DNA of 64,000 bases from Eremophila alpestris peregrina (GCA_009792885.1 WMCF01000014.1:15946049-16010048), one strand, 5' to 3'; counted from the stretch's first letter, positions 26,601-41,600 are shown. Program-made: numbers and translations. The notes: generated by a model not told the origin, from the sequence alone.

Positions 26601-29600
26601 GCATTCAGGTTGTGCAGTTGGAGAAGTCTCTGGGGAGACCTCATTGTTGTCTTTCAGTACTTAAAGGGTGCCTGTAACAAAGATGGGACAGACTTCTTAG
26701 CAGGGCCTGCTGGGATAGGACTAGGACTAATGATTGTAAGCTAAAAGATTCAGGCAATATAGAAGGAAGAAATTTTTTATGACAGGGGTGGTGAAATACT
26801 GGAGCAGGTTACCCCAAGAGGTGACAGATGCCCAGTTTCTGGAAATACTCAAAGCCAGGTTGGACAGGTCTTTGAGCACCCTGGTCTCGTTGAAGATGTC
26901 CCTGCTCGTTGCAGAGGGGTTGGAATAGATGACCTTCAAATGTCTCTTCAAACTGACTGCTTTAGGATTCAACTTAAGGTAACTCTTATATATGTGGTAA
27001 TAAAAGTAAGAAAGAGGCACTACTGTGGATTGTTTAATAATGTTTGATTCATACTGAATTCTTACTGCTCCCAAAGTTTAATTTCTGCACAGATATTTTT
27101 AGGAATGTATGCAAAATCTTTTTCCCCTGTTGGAAGGGATCTGCCTATATAAAGCACATTCTTGTTCAAAGAAAATAATCCTATGGTGATATGACTTTGT
27201 ACTATATATGACACAATAGAATCATGCTTAGTCGATGTATGTGGCATTCTGAGATGTTTTTTACTCAGGAAGGGATTTGTGTCTGGTTTCTACCTTTCTT
27301 TTTCCTTGAAATAAACAGTCATCTTAAATACCCAAAATGTTTGAGTTGTGAGCTGGGCTTCAAATGCAGCTTAGCCAGTTGTTTTGTTCCCTCCCTTTTT
27401 ATTTCTCCACTGTGGAAAATAATGTTAAACTAATCTCCATGAGAACTTCTTTTTGCACACTATCCTTTCTCATTTTGCCTGCACATGCACTACAAAACAC
27501 AAATGTGTAACTGAAAAAACTAGCTGTCTCAACACCTTCCTACAGCATTTCAAAACATCAAAGCTATTTTCCATGTATTACATTTCGCAGTATAAGGACA
27601 CTAATTAAACTACAGTTCTTCCTGCTGCTGCCATCGTGTACATCACCTCTCAAATGAGATAATGAAGGTGTTAGAGTTAACATGTTCTTTAACTGGAGAA
27701 CCTGTAGGGAGAAAAATCAAAAGTTATGCTAAAGCACATTGAATGACAGCCATATCTCAGAGCCATTTGCAGGAAAAAATTAGAGTGATATAAACTAAAA
27801 TGCATCTTGCTCTCAAGTCTAAGGGAAAATAAGTCACATACTTTGATTTCTGAGCAAATTTACATTCTTATGTGCAGGAATGAGTGCATTCAGTAACAAA
27901 GCATGTCACATTTTCTGTTTTCTGTTGCCTAACCCCGAAACTCACAGGTTTGATTGGTGAAAATGGTGTTTTCTTAAGAGACAGAGTGCTGTGTAACTAT
28001 TGTAACATGAGAATTGTTGCCTCTTTCTTTCCCACATATCACCTTGCTCAGTTCTTTACCATATTCTTTCTGACTAGCACTACTCATGTTAAAAGAGATA
28101 TTCTGTCCTGAAGTAAATTCCATAATGTATTCTCCATTATAATATATAGAGAAACAAGTAAGTGACAAATAATGCCTAGAGTATTCTTATAGATAAAAGT
28201 TTTTCCTTGCTTCCCCATTTTCTGACAAAGCTCTGGGATCATAAAGCATTCACTGAGATGCTTCCACAGCCCTATAAAATTAGAGAATCATGGAATCATA
28301 GTTTGGGTTGGAACGGACATTAAAGTTCATCTTGTCCCAACTCCCCTGCACGGGCAAACACATCTTCCCCTAGACCAGGTTACCCACAGCCCCATCCAGC
28401 CTGGTCTTGAACACCTCTAGGGACCAGGAGTCCACAACCTCTCTAGAAACCTGTTCCACTGCCTCACCACACTTATAGCAAAGAATTTCTATCTAGTATC
28501 TACCCTCCTTTAGCTTAAGGCCATTTTCCTGTTGTCCCTTCACTATGTGTCCATGGGAAAAGTTCCTTTCTAGCCTTCTTGCAGTCCCCCCTTTAGGTAC
28601 TGGATGATGCTATAAGGTCTCCCTGGAGCCTTCTCTTTTTCAGGCTAAACAACTCCAACTCCCACATTCTGTCTTGATAGGAGAGGTTTTCCAGCCCTGT
28701 GATCAATTTAGTTGCCTCCTCTCGACCTGTTCCAACAGGTCCATGCCTTTTCTCTGCTGGGGTCCTTAGAGCTGGATGCAGAACTCCAGGTGGGCTCTCA
28801 CCAGAGCAGAGTGGAGGGGCAGAATGTCCTTCCTTGCCCTGCTGCCCACACTGCTTTGGATGCAGCCTGGGATACAAGTGGATTTCTAGGCTATGAGTGC
28901 ATACTGCTGAGTTATGTTGAGCTTGGGAAGAGACTTCATCTGTTGTGATTCTGGATACCTCATGTCAATAGGGAGTGTTTCTCTTAAAAATATTTCTAAC
29001 TTTTTGGTTAAAAATTTCACCTAGAAAATCTGAGATGACAAACAATATATTTCAGTTTCTGAAATTATGTACAGGAGTTGTAGTCCACCATGAACCTCTT
29101 ATCAAGCTGCTGAAGACTCTCTCCTCCAACATACGACTAGCAAAACTTTGACACTTTTCAGGGGGTGCAGTAGTATTTACTTTCAATGGAAACCAGCCTG
29201 GCATATTTTGTTAGTTCTGTCAAATTAGATTAATTTTCAGTTTTAAGCAAGAGCTACTTGACATATGTGTTTGTTGGGTTGGGGGATTTTTTTATTTGAG
29301 GGCATAGCTAGTGAATTTGAATACCCTAATGGATATTTAATTTACTGCTGCATTCAGGAATACTTCCACTGTAATTTCATGCTATTCCACTTGTATTAAT
29401 TAAAATTTTACTGGGGTGGAATGCAAGGGGCAGGAAACAAGCCAGTCTGCCAGTGCCTGAAAAAAAGTACTTTCCTACGCCATGACTTGGAGCAGCCTTC
29501 ATAGCTCTTTGCCCTAGCCCTTAGGGTTTGATTATGTTCCTCATGCCCTTCCTAGCAGCAACAATCCTTAATATGCCTTGCTGGAAGCAGTACAGGAGAA

Positions 29601-32600
29601 GAGAAAGTCCCTACCATATAAGAATGCTTTCAGAATTTCAGGCTACTATTGGTATTCATGAAATGATTTCTTCCTCATCTTCTTTTTCTTCATGTACAGT
29701 AGACTTCAACCAGGGAGAGCTGGTTCAGTTTTTTATTCTGGCTTTGGTAATTCCTTACACGATTTATCATACAATGGAACAACTGCTTCCACATATTACT
29801 AGTAACCCATTTCTGTGCAGTTTCTTATCTGTATGAGCAGATGCCAGAACATTCCCATGGGAATGTCTTAGTTTCAATTAATTTAGCATATAAAAATGGA
29901 GGTTAAAAGGAAAAAAATTCTAAAATTCATAGAATGAAACTCAGTTCTTGGCATTTCTTTATTTAACCCATGTTACTGGAAAATAGTTTGTTATTTTAAA
30001 AATAAAAAAATGCTTTCACTGTCAGTAACTGTCAATGAATCTTTGAAGGCAATTTTAAAGCTGGAGCAGGTGCAATATATTGCAACTTAATTTCAATACC
30101 TTTACTTAGCAAGTGAAGCAGTTTTATGATTCTTTTACTGTCCCGTTTTATATCCTCTACTATACTTCAAGGTGTTTCTAATGTGTACTTTGCTCTCATT
30201 TTGAAATATTATTTTTGACTGTTCCCATTTTTCTTTCATAAGGGCCAAATGCTACCACACTTGCACTGCAGTGGGACTGCTCCTTCAGAAAAGAACTATT
30301 TGGCATAATTATGATAAACTCTGCCTGACTGTTTAAACTTCATTATGTTCTAAGTGCTTATAGAGGTAATAGTTGCTTACTCACACACTTCTTTGAATTT
30401 GACTCGAGGCTATCTTATTATGTTATGACCTATCAGCTGGGAACCTTGACCTGTATGTCTGTTACACTTTTAATTGCTAACATATTTTGTTAATTGTTCA
30501 CCCACAGAGAGCAGCTACCTAAAATCTCCTCCTTAATGAGCTCATTACAATGCTGTACACTTCGTAAATGGTGACCATTACATGTGTGACAAATAAAGAA
30601 AGGTTTCTTGAGCTGGATTAAACCAAACTCAAACCAGTCCTTCCATATGAAGGACTTTTGTGCCTTACTTAGGAAAAATACGTCCAAGATTAAGTCTAAA
30701 TAATATTAGTAGGCATGCTCATGTAGTATATTTTAAGGCAGTACCAAGATCCGGTACCAAAAGTGGCTTTTACTTCTTGTACAATATACGTATATCCCAT
30801 CTCTGAGTTTCTCCAGATATAAAATAACTCCAAGTTTTTTTTCAATAAATCTCAATTTTTCTAGATTGGGTAAAAGCATAAGGTACTGATTAATAAAGTA
30901 ATTTCATGTTTGTCTAAGGATTATTGTTAGAAGAAATCATTAAAATCTGCTTTCTTAAGAGATTTTTGCCCATTGTATATAAACAATTCAAAATGGCAAC
31001 ATCCATTCACAACATTTATTTTCTTGTTGCAAGGTCCACAGAACAGACTCCAAAGGACTATAAAATACACTGTCAGTCCCCTGAGCAGGAAGAAAAGAAC
31101 CGAGCACACTTTGTTGATAAAGATTAGAAAGGCAAATATAGATAATAATGATCAGCTTCAGTTCTGATGAGTCTGCCCAAACACTTCCTGGACAGACTAG
31201 AAATGCAGTTCCCTAATGCTTTGAATCCTTGCTTCAACTGAACCACTCTTAGAACACAATGGAAGATTTTTTTTCTTTGATTTAAGCCTAAATTCATTTG
31301 CAAATAAGACAGGGTAAAATAGTTTCTGTGTGGATAAAGAAAAGATGAGATAAAAGTATGAAACTATAAGAGGGTTATTTTTCAATCACAAGAAGTCACT
31401 AGAGTTTCGTTTTTGGACTGGTGTTATGCAGGGTTTTGGTTTTGCTCTTTTTTTTTTGATTTATCACTGCACAAAGAGTTGGGCCTTCCTACTGAAGGTT
31501 TCTGATGATAGATTTCTGCAGGCATTATCAGTATTCATGTAGATCTGGCTATTGTACAAGGAAAAATATATAATCCTGAGTACTAGGGGGAGGGACAGTA
31601 ATACAGTATTCAGTAATACTAAGGGCAGTTTCCTTCAGAGGCCATGACAGGAATTGAATGAACATGGGAAGGGGGAGAGAGGTACATCTGTACAAGGTGA
31701 ATACAGGGTGACTGTGAGTCACTGGTGTGATAAAGAATCCAGGATGTAGCTGAACTATAGATTGTGATAGGAAATTATTAATGCTGTTGGACCCGCTTCT
31801 ACTATGACTCATGCAGAATGCAGTCTATATTTCTGATGGCTCTGAGTCCACAAAGGTGAACACAGATTGAAACAGACAGAGTTGAAGACTGAAAAGTAGT
31901 TTACTTAAAAAAAGCAGAGACAAGCAACAAAAAGAGTATGTTTTTTTCTCTGCTCATATAATACGAAATGAAAGAATTATTATTAGGGCAAACCAGCCAT
32001 TTAAGAAAATTAATATCACTCCCACAAAGGAAAATGGACATAAAATAACTGTGAATAAATTCAGGCTAGAAATCAGAATGAAGTCTCTAACTGTGATCAG
32101 GGCTGGTGGTGTACCTTCACATAGACTTAGCTGGAGCAATAATCCTCTGTAATGAGGATCATTAAATATGATGGTGTGATAATGAAGGTCTGGACAAACA
32201 GCTAAATAGTACTTCTAGTACTTATGGCTCTTGATGAGAATTCCCAGATACTCTGTGCAAGCTACATAAGCAGCTGTAATTAGTTGAAAGGTGTGCCTAT
32301 GGCTATGCAGGCAAGAAGTGCTGTATTTGCTAAAGAAGGAACTCAGGAAGTCAAGTCATGAAAGACGTCTTAACAAAGAGATCCAGTACAACTGAGGTCA
32401 ATGCACTGAAGGATGCAAAACTGGTGCATCTGTCAAAATAATCAAAAATTACAAGGATAGATCAGAAAATGAAAGGCCTGAGAGCATAAAGAAATCAAAT
32501 ATAGCATGTGCAGGAAGTTTATCAGGGCAATTAGTAGATGGGCATTACTGTTGAGAGGTAAAGGGAGCCATAGTAAAAGATAAGAGAATTATAAACAAGT

Positions 32601-35600
32601 AAAACTTCACTAAACAGGAAATAGTATCAAAAACCTTCTCTTAGTAAAGAGTGGAGATTAGATTTATCAGCAAAACTTCTGGAGAAATTTGAGATCAAAG
32701 TGGTAGATGTATAAATAAATTTTTCCAGTAAACAGAAGACAAAGTATCTGTAGCATTGAAGAGAACTACTTATAAAAACCCCCCACATGATTAAAAAGGG
32801 AAACACTAACAGTCATTATTGTTAAGCAATTTTCTAAACCATTGCAATGGGGAAGTTTGCTAAGGATTTTGTGCTGTCCATATATAAGAAAAATTCACTG
32901 TTAGTCCGGACTAGGTGATGCACAGACTGGGACTGACATACACTGCCTTCAGTATCATGAGAGAACCGCAGCACACACCAGAGAAAGCCAATTAAGCTCA
33001 GTGATTATATGAGACTCTTGGTAAACCAAGAGTGATAAGTAATTTTAAAACTGTGCTCAGCTGCTCTTTAGATGTCAAGGCCCCTACTTATACAGTTTAA
33101 TAGGAAACAATCACCAAACGAATCTAATCTAATCTAATCTAATCTAATCTAATCTAATCTAATCTAATCTACTGTAGTCTTTTAAATAGTCTTTTAAATA
33201 GACTAAAAAAAAAAAAACAAGCAGGGGAAAATAATAGAAGATACACAATTGTCTCGGTTCCAACATTTACACACAGTTTCTACACCATGAATGCTGCAAT
33301 CTCTTGCAGGGGCTTGTATTTCTTCAGAGCCAAATGTATTTCTTTCTTGGTATGGCAGATGCAGCTGGTTAGTCAGCTGTGACCTGCTACGTGGCCGCAA
33401 ATAAAGTGTGGGGCTATGGAGCAAGAGAGTGCCCAGGGATCCATGCCTTTTAGGGATGGAGAAGCAAAATGATCCTTTCTTGAAAATCCATACTCTGTAT
33501 TATATTTTAGAGGGTTTGGCAATGTCTTAGTCAGGTAGACCAACATAACAGCAATCCAGAGTCTTTTGAACTACATTACTGACCAGCTACAGTTGATACA
33601 ATTAAGGTCAGAAACAGGTATCTGACTATATTTTGAGCTATTATACAAGCAAGATAAAGCAGATTTTTTCCAGGTGCACTATAGAAATGGGGGTTTTTGT
33701 GTGTGTGGGGTTTTTTTTCTTTTTTTTTCTTTTTTTTTCTTTTTTTTTNTTTTTTTTTTTTTTATAATAACATGTATCTGCAGAAACCACCACTGAAAAA
33801 TTTGCAAAAAGGGTAGAACTAAACAGTTTTGAAAATTGAATTCCTTTATAATGCTAAGGAGAATGTGAATAGGTAGATAAGGCAAGATACAAGAATTTCA
33901 TGCTTGCCAGTCAGTGTCCAACTGCTGGGAGATGTTTAGAGGAAAGAGTTCCCTTTGGGCAGAATATTCTTCTGTGTAATTTATTATGCCTTTTCTTAAG
34001 AAGTTTCTTTGTTGTGCTATTAAAAAAATCTGATTGTGTGCTGCCTTGGAGATAGTTATTTGCATCTCTGAAAAGTAAAGAAGCACAAAGGAGCTGGGAG
34101 TGTTTTGCTTTCACTTTGGTCAATGGCAAGGGTTTTCTCCAGCTACAGAGAATCAAGTCTTGGAGCTCAAATTTGAAGCACCCATGGCTTGATGAAGCAT
34201 GGAAACTTCAACTATATAAGTGAAAATAAATAGTAAGAACTGGAAAACAGACTAAAAAGGTAGTGTCAGTGCATATTTGAACTATTAGTAAAAATGCATA
34301 TGGGAGACCTCACGCCTCCTAATAACCCTGATAGGAGTAGTTTACAAATGTTTGCAAATTCATATCTATGCTTTCATAGAAACTATGGAAATGATAAGGC
34401 TGCTCGAATTTTAATTTTCTCAATTATTTCATGAGTCCTTGGATTTTATCCAAAGACACACGGGAAAAAAAATCAGCAGAGAATTGCTATCATTATTATT
34501 GGTCAATTATTGATTTCTCTGGATGACACATTGTGTACTGTGCACATGCATTAGGTTTTGTGATCGACTGGATAAACAGCTAAATAGTACTGGAACAGTG
34601 ATACTACCTACAAAAATAATTTCACTCTTTTCAGAGACTTGATTTTACACTATCAGAGTTAATGGAAATGTAATTATTCCTTTGAAATAGTGTTGAAATG
34701 ACTGCATGCATCCTGGAATTTAGCAGTATTTTAAATAGGTAGTTTCAGATCTTTGTTTTTGCACTGCTGTATTTTCAGGTTGTAAATCTATCTTTAATTG
34801 TTCATTTCAGCTGGAAATAATGCAAAAAAGGTCCACATTTAAGATATTAAAATATTTCCTTTGATAAAAAAAAGTCAGTATTGATTAAAAATAGGTTTTG
34901 TTAGAGATAATTTTTAAAAAAGAGTGAAAACTTACTTCAGAAAAAAATTTAGGTGTCTACAAATATTACAATTTGCAAATGAATTGTACAGTAGCTATTC
35001 TTTATTATTTTTAAATTGATTTTTTTTATTTTAACCAGTCTTCCTGTCTTAATTTCTTTGAGTAAGTGAGAAAAAGCTTATTCTGTTGAATCACATCTTC
35101 CAAAGCAGTCACAGATGGCCTTAGAAAGCAAGAGATAATTCACTGAATGCCTTAAATTCCACTGAAGGATCTAATCTAAGTTACTTGATTTATAAAAGGC
35201 CATAAATCCCAACTTACTTCTTAAAGTATGTTTCATTCTTTGACTCTTTCAAAAGAAAATGGTTCCAGCCACCACAACATTGATTGCTATTTTGTTTTGT
35301 CTTTCTCATCAGATAGCTTAAATGCCACAGTCCCTTTTCCTGGATCTTAAAGGAAGCATCTGAAAAAAAATCACAGGATGTTTATACTGTGCAACTGTTT
35401 CATAATTTTGTAGAAAGCTTCTAATTTGGTGATGCTGAGCTTGAATTTAAGCACAGCTTACCCAGTAGCCAGTCCAACCCAGGTAACATGTACTGGAAGG
35501 GAGGAATATGTTTAACTGTTTCTTTAATACTTCATGTAGACTTAGGCAGAAGAATTCCAAATGTTAAATGTTAAAATGTTAAATGTTAAAATTTATAGAT

Positions 35601-38600
35601 CACAAAATTGCCCTGTACACAGTTATTTCTTTTATGCCTTGAACTGTCTATAGGTGTTCTTTCTTTACCCTTTCCCTCTCCTGATTAAAATATATTAATG
35701 TACTTTTCCTTATTAACAGCAGTGAAAGTAGACAATTTCATCTCTGGGTCTGTCACAGAGTAATTTATCTGAGCAGCACTGCATGCTATTCTCCATCCTG
35801 ATAGTTGAAATTTTTTTCACACCAGAATCAAACTAAACTCCTTGTCCATTAGGAGTTTACAAACCTTGCTGGATTGTATTTTGCTCCTCAGTCAGGTGAA
35901 ACACCTGGTCATGCTAGACTTTTAGGTGTAATTAAAGCTTCCAGTTTTACTTTGTCATGGGGACACAATTCATTTTGTGGGACAGTTTTTGGATCTCTTT
36001 TAGACAAGTAAAGGCAAACTTTATGAAAGGGAAGTGCTATCATTATGTGAGTTTGTAATACTTGGAATGTATCAGAGACATTGCTTCAAAATAATAAATT
36101 ACAAAAATAAATATTAAGGAGTGATTTTGGAATTAATCTATCTTTATCAAATTCCACAAGTGTAGTAAATACTCATAATGTAATCTTGATTAGATATATT
36201 TTATACACATAGCCAGAAAAAAATCAATCTGTGTAGCTGCAAATATGAGCTCAAACATTAATCTAAGTTCCAATCGCATCTCAGTCCAAAGTTATTTTAT
36301 TGAATTTCATCAGTTGTGGTATTTTCCTTTTGCATATTTCTATGCTTATAGACATATTTCCATTAACCATATAGCATGCTATCTGCCTGAAGAGTTAGCC
36401 TGGCAGTTATCTTTAAACAAATACAGTCTGGTTTTCAGATTTTGCTTGGGCCAAATACAAAAATGAAAAGAGGCTTCTCTAGAGCCCATTCATGCAATAA
36501 ATTTCCTGTCCATGGCCCACATCCTTAAACTAACAGAGTAGAAGAATTTGTTGCTGATAGTATTAAGATCTGATACAGATAATCGGTGGGTTGGAGTTAA
36601 AGGGGACAGCGACAGATAAGACAGAGCTGATTCACTGGGAAAATGCGACTTTTAGGAGGAGACAATGTTACACCCAATGTTACAATCAGACTGACTTCCC
36701 AGCATTCAAAAGGATTTTGGTTGTAAAGGGGAGAATTCTACAGAATACGAAATTTTAGCTGGGCATTGTTTTTTTCCCAAATACCTGGTTTTGAAAGTCT
36801 CCACTTTAAATTTTTAACTTTAACTTCTTGTAGTCATGGCTTATCTGCTAACATAAGAGTAGGAAAAACAGACTTTGGTTAGTAAGACTAGCTCAGCAAC
36901 ATTCATTTTCAGGGATAAGGAGATAATCCCCTCTCTGTGAGGTGATAAATTAGTTGATAATTCACTGACTGGAAATTCAAGGAATCAAGAATGATTAGTA
37001 GGAAAGACTTTTGAGAAGCTAAATGCCACAAATTGTACACATGGAACAGTAGCTAGTTTATTTTTCTTCATTTAATTTCCTCTCTCTTCTTCTTTTTTAA
37101 TGCAAGCCCAAGGGATTTTATAACAAAGAGAGGAAACTAACAGAAAAACCAGAGTGTTTTTTTCTGAGAAGTGTTATTCATCTTTTGATTACATGACACT
37201 GATGACACAGAAAGCTGGCATGGTTTAGTCAGCTTCACTGAATGCAGTTTGTTTTCATGTCTGATGGCTTTTGTAGTGATCCCACTCTTTAGCTGTGTTC
37301 TAATGTTTTCAAGTCTTTTCTGCAAACGCAGGAACATCTACATTCATGCTTATTGGCATAGGGAGGCTGTGGTCACTTTTCCTTTCACGTTTTCTATTCT
37401 GATGAGACCAAGAAGGTTCTACAGCTTAAGGAACCACAATACTGTGGGGCTGCTGTAATGATGGATGGTGCCTGTGTAGACGCAGCCAAGGCAAAAGCTG
37501 ATAGTTCAGGAGTGGAGCCCTTAAAACATTCTAAAGGGAAAGGAGCAAATGTTTGACAAGGACAAATACGTGGATGGGAAGAAAAACAATGGTCTTTGAG
37601 TAAAGTAATCTGGTCCAGGATCTCTGCATTGTTGTAGGAAAGATTCTCCCTCTACAGCTTAAGAATCTGGAATTGATAATGCTGGGTTCTTGTCCTAGCT
37701 AGTTCTGAGCTAAGGTGCATTACCATTGTAACAGCTTCAACACAGCTGATGTTCAAACCAGGAGAAACTTTCCTAAAATTTTACTAAATTTTCTTCCTGA
37801 AGTGTAACTCACATTTTCAACATAAAGCTATGCAAGTAAAGCCTCATTTATTAGGTCAGTTTCACAAAGAACCAGAGTTCAGGCCATCATTACTTACAGT
37901 AAACTGAAGGACAAGCTTACAGAAATCCCAAGAAAGTCAGTTAAACCACCCATCCTTACTTACTATCAAACATTTCTGCCTCTTCCTCCTATTTTATGTT
38001 CCATCTTTCTTTATATGCTTGACTTCTCTCTGTTCTTCTCTCTGCTTTTGTATTTTCTTTTATCTGCTACCTAACAAATGCACTATAAATATATGTTGCC
38101 ACATGTATTTTGCAGTCTTAGTTGTGTTTCTGTCACCTTGAACAGTCTGTTTTTTCGTCTGGTTGTGCCATCTCTCTGTCTCTGTAGACTTGCTCATGGC
38201 ACTTAGTAATTTCCCCTCCTTCTAATTATTGGCTAGTTTAATAGTTTGACCACACCATACCATTACATGTTTTGCTGTGATAGGTACCATATACTGTTTA
38301 CCTTTGTTAACAGATTTTACAACTATTGTAACATACAATTTTTTTGACACCTTATACAAAAGAAAGCAGCTCGTTGCAGAACCATTCCCCACAAATACAT
38401 ATCTGAAGGAACTGCTAAAGCCTCCATTCCTTCAGAAAGCCTCTGAATTATGAGAAATCCTTATTAGGGACATCTTGAAGAAAAGGGTCAAAAGGGATCT
38501 CCCATCATATAAGCTTCATTCTGTTCCTGCTGCAGGCTACATTATCAGAATATTCTTTATAAATTTTAAAAGAGTTGTCTTGAAACTAGTTCTCCTTTCA

Positions 38601-41600
38601 GCATCCTCAGCACATCTTCCAATAAGCCTGTTAATAAACTGATCATTTTTAAAGACAATCATTAGGAGGCTGGATGTGCATTTTTAGATACAGAAATAAA
38701 CCATAATGTCATACAGTTCCAGGACTTCCCCACTGCTTTTCAGCCTTGCACTTACTGCTTTGAACAAAACATCATCTTTCCCTAAACAGAACTTGTTAAG
38801 AGAAGATAATCCAATGAAGGATATAAATGTCATGGAGTACTGGCTTCACATAATTTAAAATACGCTGGATAAATTCTGAAGACTGACTTTTTTTTTTTTT
38901 TATTCTAAAAGTGTCTGTATCCCATGCACGCTTTTGGGTGTAATCACAATGAAAATAAAAAGTTTGTGTGGAGTCAAAATTGCCAGTTAACAACAGTTGT
39001 TGCTCAAATTGTTTCTCCATTTCATTTCTGACTCACTGTTTTTGTTTTTTCTTGCAGTTTTCCACTTGTCCCACAAAGTCACTCGGGTGGTTCCAGAAAG
39101 TGCTCTGCTGATTGTCCTTGGTCTTTTCCTTGGTGGCATTGTATGGGCAGCAGATCACATTGCCTCCTTCTCCCTGACACCAACTGTATTTTTCTTCTAT
39201 TTGCTGCCCCCCATTGTTTTGGATGCTGGATATTTTATGCCAAATAGATTGTTTTTTGGAAATCTTGGTTCCATCCTTTTGTACGCTGTCATTGGAACAG
39301 TCTGGAATGCTGCCACAACTGGTTTATCTCTCTATGGTGTCTATCTGACAGGAATAATGGGTAAGTTTGATCTGTGTAGGTACAATTATGAATGCCACTG
39401 TATATACTGTTAGATGGGTGATAAGTTACAATTTAACATCTCTTTCCAGCAGAAAAATTAAATTTTAATGGGAGCAGTTCGTAATATCTTTGTCAAATTT
39501 AAGAATGACCTGAAAAATCTTCCCTAAGGAAAGTGTGAAATCTACTTGAATCCATGTCTCTGATATTGTCCTGCTGTAAATGTGTGCGTACACTCTCAGG
39601 GTAAAGCTCCGGATTCTTTCTGCTAATGGACATCTGCAGAAAAAGACACGCTAAAGGGCTTATTTCTTTCTGCTGTGATAGAAACCTTAGAAGTTACTCT
39701 GGAATTGAAGTGTCTTCCTGAAGTTAGCTTTAGTATTATGTGTTATATTTAGTGTTTTTAAAAAATAAATATTATTATTGTATTTAATGTTATTGATGCA
39801 ATTCAGTGTTATTTATAATAAGTGTTATCCAATTCTAAGTGGCTACTGAGTGGGTATATATGCATGACTGATCTACACATCTCATTTATGTTTTCTGAGT
39901 CTGGAACTTGTAACTGAAGATCTGGAGTAGCAGAGGTCTTTCTTAAAAAACAAACAAACAAACAAAAAAAAACCCCAAAAAACCTATTTTAATGGGAGCA
40001 GTCCAAAGGGGCTTGAAAGGGTGGCTGACACACAATTTCCTTGACCACAAATCCAAAAAGTGAGGGTTTCCTATTGCTTGTGCTTTTCCCAGAGAAGCTT
40101 TGGGTGCCCCATCCCTGGAAGAGTTCAAGGCCGGGTTGGATGGGGCTCTGAGCAACCTGAGCTAGTGAAAGATGTCCCAGGTAGTGGAACTGGAGGGTGT
40201 AAGAAGTCCCTTCCAGCACAAACCATTCTATGATTCTAAGACACACTTTGTCTTAGTTACACTGACATGTAAGGGCACAGGGCTGCTAGAACAACAGTAG
40301 TTAATCTCTACAGACTTTCATTTAAGACTTATGTAATTGCAGATGTTTGTAATGCAGACAGCTTTGATAGATACATTTTAGATATTTACCTTACTATAAC
40401 TCTTATTCTAGAAGCAACAATATTTTCTTTAGAAGATACAAAGATGACAGCTCAAATGCAAAAATCTTTGGCTTTTTTAGGTAGATATGAGGTTTACTGT
40501 GCTTTAAGCAACATATTTCATCCACAAAAAAAATCAGATTTTCATGAAGAAAATATATGACAAGGATATTGCTACTGCAGATTGGAAAAGGATTTCTTTA
40601 TTTAAATATCCAAGATGCTTGTAACTTAAAAAATATGACCAAAAATATTTTCTTAAAATCCTGCTCTGGGAAATATAATGTATGATAATTACTTTAAAAA
40701 TTATGTTGCTATAAGTCATTAAAGGGAAAGGACTGATTTTCTTACGACATGTGAAATAGAAAAGACTGTTTTCCAAAGAAATTTAATTTTAGGTGAAAAA
40801 TTCACCTAAATTCATCTCCTGCCAATCTGTAAACAACTCTTGACTAACTGCAAAAGCTGGATTTGATGGTTACATGTTATGCTTCATCAGTATGCAAATC
40901 TTTTAGTGACAGTGTATACTAGAACTCTGAGCTTACAGCTACACAGGAGAATCAGCCTCTACCACAGCTAAAGCTCTACAAGAGAAACATGGGGATGTTA
41001 ATAAAGGCAAACAATAAACTGACATGTCTGGTCAATGTTAATGTTTAGAAAGAGCATTATTGGTATACTGTGGGGAGCTGTCTTTGCCGTGAAGACCTAC
41101 TAGAGTTTTACTTTCAGCTGTGAAAAAGGCCAGACAAGGCTGTCCCTGATTCAAACTATGTCATTCTCCAGCAAAGCTGAGTAAGAGTCTAAAATATCTA
41201 CATGATACAGACTTACTAATCCACTAAATCTATTGTGTTGACCTCCAAGAGGTCAACAAGATCTAACTACCACACTTGGTGAAAAACCTTGCTGTTGTTA
41301 CTTGCTGAAGATAAGAGAATGCTGAGTTGCTCAGTTTCTAGAAGAGTTCATAGTACCTTCTGGTTGAAGTTCTATGGCATATTTTTGTTTCTATCCCGCT
41401 TGTTCTACAACTGAAGGGAATAATGCTAAAAGTAGAATCATGAAAATGAAGAAATGTAAATCCATTACAGACTAAGATGAACTAAAACCAAATTACTTCT
41501 AGTTTTGCCATTCAATGGGCCTGTAGTACTGTCCATCAATATAGAGTACATTATCCAAATTGGATTGCATAGATTTCCTACAAAAATAAACATAGAAACA

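Larger units (their letters stand above)
14606..39057 (+). other. SLC9A3: SLC9A3 intron 1 (24.45 kb)
   Basis: Bounded by GTGAGT and TTGCAG. No embedded gene was recognised; open frames are short and outside repeats show no domain. Contents: a perfect hairpin (18569-18593), CR1 copies at 22411-23205 (-), 26405-26970 (+) and 28283-28925 (-), an LTR-like piece (about 26120-26400), an AATCT array (33121-33170) with a 12-bp duplication beside it, a T-rich decamer array with one N (33711-33763) and a 15-bp duplication (35561-35590). I saw nothing in 14606-18500, 18600-22400, 23206-26100, 27000-28280, 28930-33110, 33800-35550 and 35600-39057 beyond AT-rich non-coding DNA and homopolymer runs. Confidence 0.9.
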
